From assembly GCA_028554755.1 (NCBI GenBank), contig JAPTOF010000007.1, positions 18,657,001 through 18,721,000 on the forward strand: DNA of 64,000 nt, given 5' to 3'. The DNA is from Cordia subcordata. Its lineage: Eukaryota > Streptophyta > Magnoliopsida > Boraginales > Cordiaceae. Below, piece after piece: positions 1 to 12,781 of the stretch (positions are counted from its first letter, which is position 1; the number at the start of each line of letters is the position of its first letter). The position numbers were made by a program, and so were the translations under genes. Under the pieces are notes generated by a model. It saw only the letters and a program-made list of their open reading frames with translations. It was not told the DNA's origin and made no database searches.

Positions 1-561
1 CAAAGTGGATAACAATTGCGGTCACAATGAAATAGCAATTCACGTCTGAAAATTCTTCCCACCATAATTAAGAGGACGAAAAATGGCCTCTTTAGACCAC
101 TTCCTCGATTGAAAGTTTCATACCATGAAGGGTCTTTCTAAAATGTCTAATAATTAATTGGGACGGCTAAAAGCACTACACTGGAGGCATTTGGCCTGAC
201 TCTACATTAATTATAACCGACAAAAGAAGTGGTCTTGCGGAAGACTAATAGCTAGCAGAAAATAAAAAAATAGAAGATATCAGGATAAGAAAGTAGTTTA
301 AGTAATGTTGATAATAGAATGGGATATAAGGGCAAGGTTTGTTAATCCCCTACTCCAAATTTGTCAGAAAAACTTTGCCTCTATCCCTATTTTGTATTTG
401 CTAGTGAGGTTGAATGGAAAAAAACTACGCTCGTCTCTACGGGGTATTGCTCAACAAAGTCAATGGGGCTAAGCAATGAGATAGAACAGGATCACACCCC
501 CCCCCCCCACATATTAATAACATAAGTAAATTTTAACGTAAAAACATAGCAAAGAGTTGCT
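1..561. other. intergenic DNA, no gene seen
   Basis: No coding region is supported here. The stretch is AT-rich with a pure C tract near 497-508. The wording near 60-240 is somewhat reminiscent of CACTA subterminal DNA, but no terminal repeat was found, so it stays unassigned. Confidence 0.5.
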
Positions 562-575
562 GAGATTTGAACTTT

Positions 576-692
576 TTTTTAGTATAAATCCCCCACCCCC
601 AATTCAACCCCTATCCTTTATAGGATTTAAACTCAGGATTTCATTTTTGGAAAAGATAGCTTCAACCACTTGATTTAGCACCTAATCCCAAA
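576..692 (-). mobile_element. tRNA-derived SINE, copy 1, with perfect target duplication
   Basis: This is a short element read on the minus strand. It starts with GGGATTAGG, has an A-box-like segment about 12 nt in and a B-box-like GAGTTTAAATCC, and ends in a G-rich stretch followed by a T/A-rich tail. It is flanked by an identical 14-bp direct repeat, GAGATTTGAACTTT, at 562-575 and 693-706, which is what target-primed insertion produces. A related copy at 54511-54637 has its own 14-bp duplication. The tRNA ancestry is inferred from the box positions; the family name is not known to me. Confidence 0.72.
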
Positions 693-706
693 GAGATTTG
701 AACTTT

Positions 707-1984
707 AGTCTTTGAAATAGCAAAAGAAATTTTTGCCACTAAATTAAAAAAAAAAATCTTTAATATAATGATTATAATAGAACTATAAAATTATATAGTT
801 AGATAAAAAATATATATATATACCCAAATATACTGGAGTGAGTGGGATGGGATTGATAAACCCCTAGCTCTCCTCATTTCTATACTATGGTAGGGGCAAA
901 AGACTCTATCTGATCACTAGTGGGCCTTTTTGCCAAAAACCCCACCCTGGTACTCCTATAAAATGGGGCGAAATGAAGTACCATTACTTTTCCTAAATTC
1001 AAGTGATTGAATGAATTATTCCATTAAAAAATGAGATTAGGGTTTGGATTTCAAATGAGCCAGAGATCAAGTTGGAATGGAGATTTTTTATTCTTTTGAA
1101 AAGAAGAAGAAGAAGGTGGTCAGGAAAAGGGTTGATCAAGAGCGGATTTAAGACTTTTTCTAATGAGTTTCATAAATTTAATATTTTAAAAGTAAAAAGT
1201 TAATTTACCTTTTAAACTTGAAATGCTTTAAAATTTCAAATATTTAATTGGATCATGCAGCCTTAACCGACCCTTGTTTGAATTGGCCCTTAACATTGAT
1301 TGTGGCTTGTTGAGAACTTGAAATGAAGCATACAAAGGGTAATGACTTTTCATCAACCTTTGATGTGAAAAGTTTAATAGAGAGATTTGCTTGACTAGTT
1401 CTTTTTTTTTTTTTTTTTTTGAAATCTTATAAATTTTTTTATGCCTATTCTCTTTTCCTTTAATTTTTAAGTCTCATCTTGCAATAGGAGAGGAATTAAG
1501 AAAAAGAAACACATCAATTTGTTACAAAATTTTTATGAGTTTCTTCTCTTTAACTTTTTTCCCCTTAAAATCAGAAAACAAACTTCACTGACACTGTGAA
1601 ACAACACAGATAATCCAAAAGGACATGGGACAGAAAGCCCAAGAGAAAAATATAAGTTCATGACCCAAATAATACACAGACACAAAAGCCCCAAACCCAT
1701 GCAAATTGGAGTAAGGTTTTTTTTTCCTTTATTTTTTATTTTTTACGTTGGAAATTTATATTTTTCAAAAACAGTAGTTTTTGAAAGAAAAAAAAAGTTA
1801 TAAGAAAATTATTCTTAAAAAAAAAAAAATCCAAACAAGCCCATAATGTCAGAAGTGGAGCCTATCGCTTTGCAGATGATCTTATCAATTTCCCAAGGTT
1901 TTTTTGGAGAAACAACCTGGAAGATCAAACTCCTCTCCAAAGTCAAGAGCTTGTTGAAATTCAACCCCAAATGCAGAGAACTCT
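707..1984. other. intergenic DNA, no gene seen
   Basis: AT-rich DNA with homopolymer runs (T20 near 1401, A-rich near 1790-1830). Open frames here are short and look like chance, with no recognisable protein similarity. Confidence 0.5.
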
Positions 1985-2175
1985 CTTTTTCTTTTTTTTG
2001 GTTAAAAAAGAATATTTATTACACAAAATATCATCATAACAAAATACAACAAAGCAACAAGATCACACCAACTCAACCAATGGACCACAACCCAACAAAC
2101 AAAAGAAAACAAGATGGACCAAACCAAGCGGCCCAAAACCTAGGACCAACCGAAACCAACAAACAGCAATTAATA
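1985..2175 (-). mobile_element. 5'-truncated LINE, 3' end only
   Basis: Read on the minus strand, this is G/T-rich DNA that passes through a TTTTGTTATGATGATATTTT segment, then TGTGTAATAAATATTC, and ends in TTAACC followed by an A-run. This is the typical 3' untranslated end and poly(A) tail of plant L1-type LINEs. The 110-residue open frame on the opposite strand is an antisense by-product. No reverse transcriptase remains. Confidence 0.5.
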
Positions 2176-2194
2176 TGATGAAAATTTCACCAAA

Positions 2195-2310
2195 AAAAAA
2201 AGGTAAATTGTAGGAGACATAAGGGGCTTGAACCCGTCAGCTAAAAAAAAAAAAAAAAAAATTGCCTTTCGCGCAACCATCGAACCACAACCCCACACAT
2301 GTCACCAAGG
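2195..2310 (-). mobile_element. tRNA-like SINE relic interrupted by a T-run
   Basis: On the minus strand there is an A-box-like TGGTTCGATGG (about 2276-2287) and a good B box, GGGTTCAAGCCCC (2223-2235). About 20 thymines lie between the two boxes. Such a T-run would terminate RNA polymerase III, so the copy is probably dead. It is not a folded tRNA gene: no acceptor stem could be drawn. Confidence 0.42.
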
Positions 2311-4265
2311 CAGATCCGACAAGCAATACTCTACTTTCCCTTTATGTAGAATTTGCAATTTCCTTTCATTCTCCATATTTTGATTGTAATTATTCATAGC
2401 TGCCTGTTGCTAGCAGGAGTAAGCATGAACGTTTTGTTGACTTTTATTCATTAAGAACTTTGGCAAGGTCTTAGCTATAATACCATGCCACTTTTACACG
2501 TACTTATAAGGATGCTCTCTTTTTCAGTTTCTTTTCGTTTTTAAGATGAAGTAAATTATGAATCATTAAATTTATTCTTTTAAACATACCCCGTCTGTAA
2601 ATATTTTATTTTAAAAACTACTTTTTCTTTTTTCTAAGACGAGATTTTTTAACACAAAAACTTAATTTAGATTTGTATTGGCCCAACTTTGATATAGAGT
2701 AATGGGCCAAATTCTCATATAGGTCCATACATATTCCTGGTTGACTAACACAGAGCCCACAAGAAAAATCCAAGATAGATAGGGAAATAAAAGGAAGATT
2801 TGCAAGTGAAGGAGAAATCTTCTCCTTTGTATCACGTATTCAATCATAATAAATTCACTGCTTGAATTTGAGAAGAAATGGGGTTAAAAGATGGAGGCCT
2901 AACCCCTAAAAGAAATGGAAGAAATAAGCATTCACGCATAATCACGTACTTTATTTTCTTACACGTATAACTTTTCATCCTCCTCAGTATCACTAATTCT
3001 CAAAAAAGGGATTATCAACTTCTTTGAAAGGAGACGATTATAATCATAGAGACCACCTTGAGATTTACATGAATAAATGTCAAAATACTGAACCGATTAT
3101 TAGAGTACTTTCATGTTTGTACTAGCATATATCATATACAGGTTGTACCAATAACATTTAAAGGATTAAAATCTTATAGTTTCAATATAGGCAGGCATGG
3201 ATGTGAAATATTAAAGTTTAGTTGTGTCTTCTCAATTCCTAATCTGTTTGTCTTATTATGTCTCAAACTGCCATATGGTTAAGATAGCACATGGAGAAGA
3301 GGAACCTTAATTATATGAATTCCTATTTGGCCGATAAATACATGCGTCATAAGGTAAATAAGAATCAATATTACAAAAAGCGTTTCAAACGAAAATAATC
3401 TATTTTTAGATGCTTAAACGATGTCGATTTAATTTCTAATATTAAAAATATTTAAATAATTAACTTGAGTCACAATCGTTTAACATCTTTCTTTTTATTT
3501 CAATTTCCTCATGACAAAAAAATCATTTTAAACAGAATCATATTAAACTATTCTCAAAGTCATCAATTGGTGTCTAAATATTAGATTTCGAATTACAAAT
3601 ATAAGCCTTCTTAACTCATTTGAGGTAATGAGTAAACTAATTCTCATATCCACTCTAAAGTTAGTGATTTTATCTTTTTTTTTTTGGTTAAAGAAATACG
3701 AACTAGCTGAACCTTATTTCACAATATAAAACACGTTTAAAAATCTTGTACACGCGATATGTAGAAGTAAGGAGAACAATCACAACCTTATTGATAAAGC
3801 TAAAACATCATTGGATGCATAAATATCTATAATTCTCTTTTCCCAACTTCTTTATGGGAGATCATGTTTAATCATTGCATTCATGGCCTCCTGGGTCAGA
3901 TCGAAAAAGTGAAATAATTACTAATATATATTTACATACTAATTTATAATGAATAACCTATTGTAAACACGCTAACATTGAATTTGTTTTAAAATTTACA
4001 TACTTTTGATCAAAACTGAGTTACGGATAAAATTATTTATGTTATTGTGTTTGGCTTTTACCGTTGAAAAATCCAATGGGGCTCTTATTAGCATATTGTT
4101 TGTGACATTAGTGGAAGGCGGCTAGCCTCTTTTTTCTTTTTTTTTTTTGGGTTTTAGTGGGCATATTTAGGCTTTTTGTAGTAGTTACTTTCATTTCTGT
4201 TTGGCCACCAACTGTGGGACCCTAAAGCCCGTGATTTTACTGTTTTTAATTTATTCAGGCTACCT
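2311..4265. other. intergenic DNA, no gene seen
   Basis: AT-rich sequence with only short chance open frames. A LINE-like tail (TTTAACC plus A-run on the minus strand) occurs near 3668-3690. Nothing else could be assigned. Confidence 0.5.
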
Positions 4266-4366
4266 CTCATTTTTTTTTTTTTTGGTTAAACTCCCACATA
4301 TACGAAATCCAAGATCTCACGTCTAACAAAGACAGTTTTAACCATTTGAGGCATCTTTTAATCCCT
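4266..4366 (-). mobile_element. tRNA-derived SINE, diverged partial copy
   Basis: On the minus strand this reads GGGATTAAAAGATGCC, then CTCAAATGGTTAAAAC (A-box region), then GAGATCTTGGATTTCG (B-box region). The layout matches the SINEs at 576-692 and 54511-54637. The G-rich 3' part is missing. A short imperfect flanking repeat (TTAAACT) may be the target duplication, but this is weak. Confidence 0.42.
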
Positions 4367-6021
4367 TAAACTACTCTTTATGTTACTTTCATATATGTTT
4401 TTAATTTTCCTTCCATAAGGTTTTCTTAAATCTTTGAAGGATAAAAATGTTGGAAAATTTCTCTTTAAAGTGGGTTAACGTTAATTATTTTTGGTTTTAT
4501 AAAATAGGCTAAATATCTGGTTCACAAATTGACTCTATGATTATATTGGTTTAAACCCACCTCATAAATCAATACGGTGTTATTGTGCGTAGGCCCATAT
4601 ATTTTGATAAATCCTTTTATGGGTAGGACTATGAGAATTTATTATAAATGTAGTTAGGTCCCCTCTCCTACTCCTAACCTTAACAGTTTGTTTTCTATAG
4701 ACATCTCTTAATTTTGAGTAGAGAAGGGAGAGGAAGATCCTAGTCTAAACCAGTTAACAGTTTTCTTCAATATTATGTCATTGAATAATTCATTTACAAT
4801 AATGGCTTAATTAGGTATGTACTTCTGTTATTAATTATATCTTTGAATTTATTACTGTAAATTCATGTATTCGATCCTTATATTGCTTTAAAAAAATCCT
4901 TTACCTTTGGTCAAATAATGGTGCTATAAACTGTTTTTTTCAAAAAAAAAAAAAGCAAAAAAAAAGCAAGGGAATAGGTGTTTGTTTATACCTTGTTATG
5001 AGCACATAAAGCAACATATAAGCTTTGAATATGATAAAAACCAGTTACTCCAATAAAACCCAGTAAACGATATAAGGCTCGTCCTCACTCCTTAGTAAAC
5101 AATTACTCTTACAAAACAAGGAAGGCTAAACGCCAAGAGGTGGGGGGTTTCGATGATAGTCTCTTTGATAATCAAGTTAGATATATCTTGTTTAGAAGGA
5201 AAAGGTATAAAAATTAGATAATATTTTGAAAGTGCGCTGCTAAAAATGAAAAGAGTTACCTCGTTGATAGTGTTCACGAAAGTTTATATGTTATGCTAGT
5301 GACGTCATTAAATTAGACCGATTGGGGTAGCGAGATCAGGCCGGATAGCTTTCGTTCAGCCCGATCAAACTCATAACTAAACATGTCAAAATTATTTTGT
5401 TGCTTATAAATTAATTTGACCGTCTTATAAGCTTAATCAAACCCGTTAATTTTTCATTATCGAAAAACAAATTGAATGGCATCAGGGCTGTCTTTCAAAA
5501 TCATCCATAGTTGCCATGTAGAGAAATTATGGAACACGATTTTTAAGCCACTTTGCATGAATGTTAATATGCAGATATCAGTAGTAACAGATGTCGATAA
5601 GAGCATATTCTCGGGTGGATATTTGTTTATACTATGATAGGTCTTGGTTAACTTTCGAGCAAATAATTCACTTTTGAAAAGGACGGGAACAAGTTCAAGA
5701 AATTTAATGTATATTATTAGGAAATTATATATAGACGAGTGATATAAGATATTCGTTATTAATTTCGTTTTAGTAATCAAAAGCGTATGTCATAATCACT
5801 TTTCATTATGTAACAATCACATCTTTAATTTAATTTTTATTAAACAATACAATTATTTACAAAAATAAATAATGAATTTCAAGACTAACAAATTGACACA
5901 AGTCGCCATTTCTCTTTTGTTATAAAATAAAGTACAATTGTATTTCATTTCAAATTATCTTTTTAATCTCGTTACAAAATTGTGAAGTTCTTGATCAACT
6001 TAAAACATACATTGTGAAGAG
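4367..6021. other. intergenic DNA, no gene seen
   Basis: No supported gene. Several 60-107 codon frames on the minus strand (for example 5457-5780) have low-complexity AT-driven composition and no recognisable domain. Confidence 0.5.
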
Positions 6022-6180
6022 TTTTTTCTCTTTTTTTTCTCTTTTTCTTTTTGGTTAAGTAAGCAAGTAATTTCATTAAGAAAAACAATTCCATATGTTA
6101 GTCAATCTACAGAAACCAAGCCAAGATATTAATATCTACATTCTGAGCTCTGCAAATGGTCCGGCTAATGTTATCATTCA
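6022..6180 (-). mobile_element. 5'-truncated LINE, 3' end only
   Basis: The minus strand reads toward CTTAATGAAATTACTTGC, then TTACTTAACC, then an A/G-rich tail. This is the same 3'-end pattern as the relic at 1985-2175 and is typical of plant L1-type LINE ends. No coding part is left. Confidence 0.45.
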
Positions 6181-6213
6181 TATGATTTTACTTATGCACA
6201 GTAAATGCTTTAT

Positions 6214-6215
<2 letters not shown>

Positions 6216-6246
<31 letters not shown>
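6216..6246. repeat. (AT)n microsatellite
   Basis: Uninterrupted AT dinucleotide run of about 15 units. Confidence 0.95.
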
Positions 6247-6249
<3 letters not shown>

Positions 6250-8190
6250 CAAAAACCTATTGTTCACACAACGCAACATGGTCATGTAGCCTCCCATTAC
6301 ATTCTCTTTAACTGTGGTTGATAGTAGCTTTATAAATTAGTTTGATCATTTTAGCTTCAAGAGTGTTGGTATTGTATTGCGGACAAGCCAAGTACTAATC
6401 TCATACCAATTTAAAGAATTGTTGCACAACGAAATTTATAAATTCAAGATAAATTAATGTAATCTTACTTAAAATAAATTTTCATCAGTTAAAAAAAATA
6501 CAGCTACAAACTTCTCTACGTGGGATATCTTCATCGGTAAGTTTTCCCAGTATGGAGAGATTTGCTAGCGACAAATTGCTGAAATTAATATAATACCTGC
6601 CAACAATTACAATATTATAATCCGTTGCATAGTTTCTTGCTCGTGCCTACAGAAATTAAAGACATGATAAATCGAACAATTTGGTTACATGATAAAAAAC
6701 AAAAGGAAGAATAAAAAACATAGGGATGTCCGGTTATTTTACGTAGATATACAATGTTATGTTGTACATAAACTAAAATAATTAAAGTTGTTTGACTCGC
6801 TCTCACGTCTGATTAATTAATTAAAATTCATGGAATAAAATATTTGTTTGGTCAAGATGTGAGATTAAAGTATCATATTAGAAGCAATATTGCACAAAGC
6901 CATGCAAGTTTTTGTTTAAGAAAAGCAAAAAAAAAAAAAAAAAGAATATACACACACACATATAAGATAAGAAACAATCATAATCCTCGTATTGTTTTCT
7001 TTTAAGATTTCATTTCACCATATTATTATATCACATAACAGCAGCATTTACTTCCACCTCTCAAATTTAGCATTGCTTTTGTAAATAGATTTAACATATA
7101 TAGCAGGGACTTTTACCTATAAAATTCATTTACTGCCACTTACGTACAGGATTATAGCTATTAATCACTTATGGTTTTTAAATTTTTCTTTAAATTTTAA
7201 CCCTAAAATTTAAAATACACAATTATTTAAAATGTTTAATATTTAAAAAATTATATTATCAAATTAATATTAAAATCTATGCATCACATAAATATAACGC
7301 AAAGTTTTAGACTCACTTTTGGAGCTCATGACTCCTAGTTTTGGAGTTCTAACTTGGCTCTCTAGTTGATTTTGTAGCTCTTGTAGCTAAACTACAAAAA
7401 GTTTTGCATTACATATTTATATTTAGTAGAAGGGCCGTCTCCTAAATGCCTCTTTAGTGTTCAAGTGAACTATCCCTGACTATCACTAGAATACCTAAAG
7501 GAGGTCCTTTAGATAATGAAAATTCTAAGTTTCCAATGGGTCTGTATTCACAATGGAACTATGGTCCAATACTTTGCAATCAAGGGCGTATCTCCATTTA
7601 CTTTTGGTATTTTTTTTTCCCACGCAATTTTAAGGGAGTCCAAGACTAATTATGCAACAATCCTTTTCGGGTTGGTCACATCTCTCTTACCTCCTCCAAA
7701 AAACATTGGCGTTGCTCCAAAACTTCCATGATTATCAATACTCAATAGTCAGATTAAGACTGCAATTTGCTAACCAATTAACGCAACACTGCTATTTACT
7801 TCTGGTATTTAATGATCCTATTCGTAACATCCTCAAACCTATCAATGAACTTCTTACACTTTTTTAGACACCACTAGTTGTTGATAATTTGAAGAAAAGG
7901 AATTATAAAAATGAAAACTACACGTACGATCTTAATCATAAATTTTGAAAATATCCACTAATATTCTCCTATCTTAAACTTTTCCTTTTCTGGTTAAGCT
8001 GAGATATTCTGAGATAGTGATGAGATTCTATTCTATGGAGATAATGGAAATATCAATAAATCTAAATACCAAAGGTTTTAGTGCAGACCTCATGAGAGAT
8101 TAAACAAGCAAAAATGGAAAAAAAAAAAAAAGAGAGAGAGAGAGTAAAGAGTAGGCTGTCAACGTGGAGACGCAACAAACAAGTGGAAGA
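6247..8190. other. intergenic DNA, no gene seen
   Basis: AT-rich DNA. Two overlapping 71-codon frames (7516-7867) lack codon-usage or domain support. A GA microsatellite lies near 8129-8144. Confidence 0.5.
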
Positions 8191-8440
8191 ATTTGACGAA
8201 TCGAAGGCGACAATCCATAAGCAATAAGAGCCGCCAACCTCGTCGTCTGACGTGGACGAGTGGCTGCAGAGCCACTAAGTTTCGGGACACGTGTCAACTA
8301 CCCAGTACCCCCAATCAACTTCAACACCACCCACTCTGCTCTCTACTTATTAATCAAACCAGAGAGAGCAACGAGCATTTCAAGCAGATTCATTTAACCA
8401 TTGATGCCACTAGAAGCCACACCCCCAAATAAAGAAAAAG
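8191..8440 (+). promoter_or_regulatory. promoter-like segment with a palindromic G-box, no gene attached
   Basis: The 10-bp palindrome GACACGTGTC (8286-8295) contains a CACGTG core of the ABRE/G-box type bound by bZIP and bHLH factors. A second ACGT core (TGACGTGGAC) lies 5' of it near 8249. Downstream is a C/T- and A-rich leader-like stretch with a purine tract and the AT-rich TACTTATTAATC. No gene follows: the nearest ATG opens only a 10-codon frame. It may be a captured or orphaned promoter; this is inference from motifs only. Confidence 0.3.
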
Positions 8441-9555
8441 AAAAAAAAAATTGTATTCCATTAAAAATGTTGTAGACATTGTTGATGTTTATTGATAATG
8501 ACATTGATATTTTACATATACAATATCCTCCACTTTTTCAACGCTAGCGTGACAACCAAGATATGATCAAATGCCAAGTAACACATCTCACTCTCTTCTT
8601 CTCTTTTTTCTGCTTTTAATATTAGTAAGTTTTTCTTCTATATAACACATCGTCCCCACCTCTCGAAGCCTCCCACATAACAACAAACATACCCCACTTA
8701 GTTAAATTTTTGTAGACTATTCTCCATTATTCATACTTCACATGCATTTTTTTTCATACGAGAAAAATTTAGTGATTAATAAATTTTCAGTTTAATGAGC
8801 TTTTTTAATTAAAATTATTGCAACAAGTCAAACAAGACACTCAACTTGATAACAACCGACACGACTCCAAACAATACACAAGTAATGTTCTCCCTTCACC
8901 TCCACTAGAACAACCCATGCGGACAATTCACGTGCACTTTTATTCTCTGGTTCTGATTATCATTTCAGGTATGTTTATAGATGGCCAATTTGTGGCAGAT
9001 TGAATCGCTTAAACAATTAAGGTAAATGCTTATTTTTTCATATTGGACGCTTAATCTCCCTCTTAACTATTTTGGCTTTTGGAAAAATAGATGTTAATGC
9101 TACTGGCCTCTCATACTAAATTCAGTGGTTTTTGCAACAAAGAAAAGAATTTTTTGCACACTTTAATCAATTCTCAAACGTACAAAATGATACAACTAAA
9201 AGATAATTGGTACACATAACTTATCTGTATTTTACAAAAGATAATTTTGACAACTCAAACACGTAATTCTGAATCACATAATTAACTCTACTGATGTTTC
9301 AGAACTCCTTTTTTTTTCGAATATATAATAGCATAAATATTTAATTAATTTAATACGCTTGACACTAAGAAATGAAAGAAAAATAAAAGCTAAAATATCT
9401 CCCACAAAAGCGTCCTCATATAATACTATAAACACCCATATTTCTGACAAGTCAGCAGTACACGTAGAGCACTCGGATTACGCACAAATTGCACAGAAAC
9501 CCCTTGACGTCTGCGGAAATTTTAAAACAGCCCCCAACTAAACCGTAACGAATTA
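8441..9555. other. intergenic DNA and 3' flank of the CRF gene
   Basis: No supported gene. The last 200-300 bases before 9556 are expected to hold the 3' untranslated region of the minus-strand CRF gene. No clear polyadenylation signal was picked out. Confidence 0.45.
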
Positions 9556-10428
9556 TCACCAACTGTCGACGAGGAAATCGTCGAAGTCAACCTCGCCGAA
9601 TTCCTCGGCGTACTTTTTCCACGACATCCACATATCCGGCTGATCAAACGCCATGTCAACGTCGAAAGCAAACGAGTCAACGTCTCCGTAACCGAGCCCA
9701 TTAAACGGCGTTGAGTCACTGCGAGGCAAAACTGACGTCGGAGACAAAACGGCGTCGTTGGAAAAGCAAGAAACGCCGCCTTCGCTCTCAGTTTGACTTT
9801 GGTCAAATCCAACCGTCGCCGTTTCCGTTATAAACTCCTTGGGAAAATTGGTGACGGCGTTAGATCCTTTCAACTTAACGGCCGCTCTGTCGTAAACACT
9901 CGCCGCTTCCTCGGCGGTGTCGTAAGTCCCCAGCCAAAGCCTCTTCCGCCTCGTCGGATCTCGTATCTCCGCGGCCCATCTCCCCCACGGCCGCCGCCGT
10001 ACACCCCTGAACTTCTTCCGGCGAGTGACGTCATTTTCCGGCGCGTTCATCACACTCTGCAAGCTCCTTTTCTTGGTACTTTTCCCATCCTGCCGCGGCG
10101 ATTTCGCCGGCCGGCCAAATTTGATCTCCTCGACATGTCTCTTTACTCTTCTTAGAATTATTCTTCGGTTACCATCTTCATCATCGTCGGAGGAGTCGGT
10201 GGCGTCGGCGTCGGTGAGGATGATCCTGACGACTTTGTGGCGGAGTGGGGTGCAAGAACCGCCGCGCACGGCGGAGATGTCATCGGGGATGGGCTTGTTT
10301 GTAGTGACTACGTGTTCTGAGAATTTCACTGCTGCAGGTTGCTTTAAAGCCATGGCCATGGTGGAAAACTCGTTTTGGGTTGACATAGCCATATTGGGTA
10401 TAGGGTTTTGCATGATCATCAAGAACAT
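9556..10428 (-). CDS. CRF: cytokinin response factor-type AP2/ERF transcription factor (Pti6-like)
   Basis: This is a nuclear DNA-binding regulator of ERF group VI (B-5). Counting from the Met at 10428 (290 residues), there is a [11 protein letters not shown] motif at 35-45 and a CRF domain at about 65-104, with [13 protein letters not shown] and RRVKRH. A single AP2 domain lies at 139-196 ([32 protein letters not shown]). An SPTSVL motif, known in CRFs as a putative phosphorylation site, is at 229-234, and the C-terminus is acidic ([11 protein letters not shown]). This order matches tomato Pti6, which is about 248 residues. The gene is intronless, as is usual for the family. The start is uncertain: in-frame Mets also lie at 10413, 10392 and 10359 (the last in an ideal ACCATGG context), and the frame stays open upstream to 10734. 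Family members bind GCC-box-like sites and act in cytokinin and stress responses. Confidence 0.93.
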   Translation of the reverse strand: MFLMIMQNPIPNMAMSTQNEFSTMAMALKQPAAVKFSEHVVTTNKPIPDDISAVRGGSCTPLRHKVVRIILTDADATDSSDDDEDGNRRIILRRVKRHVEEIKFGRPAKSPRQDGKSTKKRSLQSVMNAPENDVTRRKKFRGVRRRPWGRWAAEIRDPTRRKRLWLGTYDTAEEAASVYDRAAVKLKGSNAVTNFPKEFITETATVGFDQSQTESEGGVSCFSNDAVLSPTSVLPRSDSTPFNGLGYGDVDSFAFDVDMAFDQPDMWMSWKKYAEEFGEVDFDDFLVDSW

Positions 10429-10796
10429 GCAAGAAGAATCATAATTAATAAGTAGAAAAAGAAAAAAAAAGCTTACCCAGAAGCTGAACAAGCTAAACTC
10501 AACTCTGAGCTGCTTATAAGTTATGTTTGATGATGACAACGTTGTGGTGAGAGTACATATGAAGTGAAAAAAAAAAAGAAAAAGAAAAATATGCAAATTT
10601 AGTGTTTGTAACTTTGATGGGAAACAAGGGAACAAACACTCAGTAGTATCCGTAAACGCAAAAGCGATCGTTCCGTTTTCGTTCCGAATTTTTATCAGCG
10701 GAGGTGAACAATAGAAGAGGGTTTTAATTTTCATGTATTGTAACTTTGGAAGTAAAACTAAGGACGTAAATGGAGAGGGAGAGTGTGCTTAGGTTG

Positions 10797-10830
10797 TAAT
10801 ATATAGTGCACGGAGGCAATATATAATGCA
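10797..10830 (-). promoter_or_regulatory. candidate TATA boxes of the CRF gene
   Basis: On the minus strand, CACTATATATTAC (10797-10808) and GCATTATATATTGCC (10817-10831) are two TATA-like boxes. They would place transcription starts at about 10770-10800, followed by a pyrimidine-rich leader (CTCTCCCTCTCC). This gives a leader of about 340 nt to the 10428 start. Inference from motif and spacing. Confidence 0.45.
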
Positions 10831-10831
10831 G

Positions 10832-12741
10832 TGTAGGGGCGCTAGAAATGGCAGATATTCACACACTGGGTGTGTGGGCATGCACACACTTGCCTTGTTG
10901 AGAGTATTCACTATAAACTTTTACTCTTTATCTTTTTTTGGCTCGAGACTAAGAGGGTGTTTGTATTGGCTTAGAAAGAGTTATTTAAAATATTTTTAGT
11001 TTTAAGTGATTTTTTTATTGTTAATTTTAAGTAGTTAGGTGTTTGAATAAAAGTTATAGTTATAAAAATAAGTATTTATATGTTTGATTAAAATATGTAA
11101 AAAAGTAAGTTATATAGTTAAAATAACTATTAAAGACATTAAAGTAAAATTTAAAAAGATAAGTATAAGATCAAAGAGTAAAAATATTTATAACGTATTT
11201 ATTAATATTTAAATTTGTATTCTTTTTATTATTAGAGTGATGTTATTATCATTTTAACTAATAAATTATCGCTTGTCAGTAATTTTTAGTTTATTTTTAG
11301 GTAGGCTAATTTGTAACGTGGCTGTGGGACAGCTGGCATTTCGATGACTGTGTTATGCGGCGCCTTTTTGCAAAATAAAATCTCGTAGATTTGGCCTTTT
11401 TGCTAAAACTACCCACTTTTTGTCACCGGATTGGATCAAGGAACACCAGAAGACGCGAAAAAGAGAAAGTTTTTTTGTTTTTTATTTTGTCAAAAAGGAA
11501 AAGGCTTAGTGAAGCGAAATTACTACGAAGGTAGAGACTGAAGAAAATTTGGGGTCCAATGTTGTAGTTTATTTGATATTATTAGCACAGAAAACTTTGA
11601 AAAATTCTTGCACTTGCAAAACATTTTGTCATATGTGTAATATAATTGATATATTTGACGACAAAAGAAATTAATTCAATTGAATTGCAACCCCAACCAC
11701 CCAAAAAAAAAAATTGAATTGCGACAAAAAATAGAAAATTGATTTAGTTGAAATAATTGAATCACCCTCCATAGCCGCGCGCTCCTCTTTCTCTCTCGCT
11801 ATTATGAATAATGGAGTTAAGATTTTTAGTTAGGGGACGAAAGCGTAAAAGTATAGTACTAAAATAATATGAAGGTAAAACGTATCAGATTTCTTCGTGA
11901 TTTATTACAAATGCACAATACTTTTTGTGGTGTCAAAAATCTAACAACGAGCTCTTATAATGAGTAAAAGTTTCACACATAACCTTACCATCTACACTTC
12001 TTAGCGGTGTTAAAAATTTACACTAGAAAAAGATTAATAGTCTTACCCACTTGTTTAACTTTTTTTTTTTAAATCAAACACAAGCAGAACAATTTAAAAA
12101 AAAATCTCAAATACCTAAACGTGCATAACAAATCCCTCTCTCAAACATGAAGGCTTTCATAAAATCAAAATCCCCAAATCAATTTTACCCTAATTTTCAA
12201 ATACTCAAATTGAAACAATCAACTACATACTGGTCGAATGCTTGTTGTGTAAATGTTTCCTTCACCAGAGAGAAAAAAAATTAATGAATGTTACTCTTCC
12301 CGCGCAATCCACCCGTTCCCCTCAACTCGCACAATAAGGAAGAAAGAAGAAAATGAGAGTAAAGATGGCATTGTAAAATTCTTTATTAAATTGCATCTAA
12401 ATTCTCTGTTGACAGAGGACCATTCCAATTATGTCTTCCAATTTTGGTTTAATTGGAAAAGTGTTTGATAGAAAAAAGAAAATTTAACCAAGTGGCTAAG
12501 GTTATTAATGTTTTTTTACTGAAAATTTTTTACACCGTTAGGAGAGTATAATCGGTAAGAGGTACGTGTGGAACTTTTCCTCACTACAAGTTCTGTTGTA
12601 GGGCTTTTGGTACTATAAATTGTGTTGTGCACGTATAATAGACTACCAGTACATTTTACCAAAAAATTAATAAATAAGTTTTAATAACACATTTTATATG
12701 GAAAATAGCACAAATAGATTATGCATATAGATGTATATATG

Positions 12742-12781
<40 letters not shown>

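Noticed and set aside
1846..2178. 110-codon plus-strand open frame
   Set aside because: It runs antisense through a LINE 3' end and is lysine/asparagine/glutamine-rich from A-rich DNA; no domain.
2223..2290. Possible tRNA gene
   Set aside because: A and B box-like motifs exist, but a T20 run splits them and no cloverleaf or acceptor stem can be drawn.
9793..10444. Plus-strand frames of 120 and 139 codons opposite the CRF gene
   Set aside because: Antisense to the AP2 and CRF domains; proline/arginine-rich composition is a mirror of the real frame.
10964..11240. Possible MITE starting GGGTGTTTGTATTGG
   Set aside because: No matching right end found.
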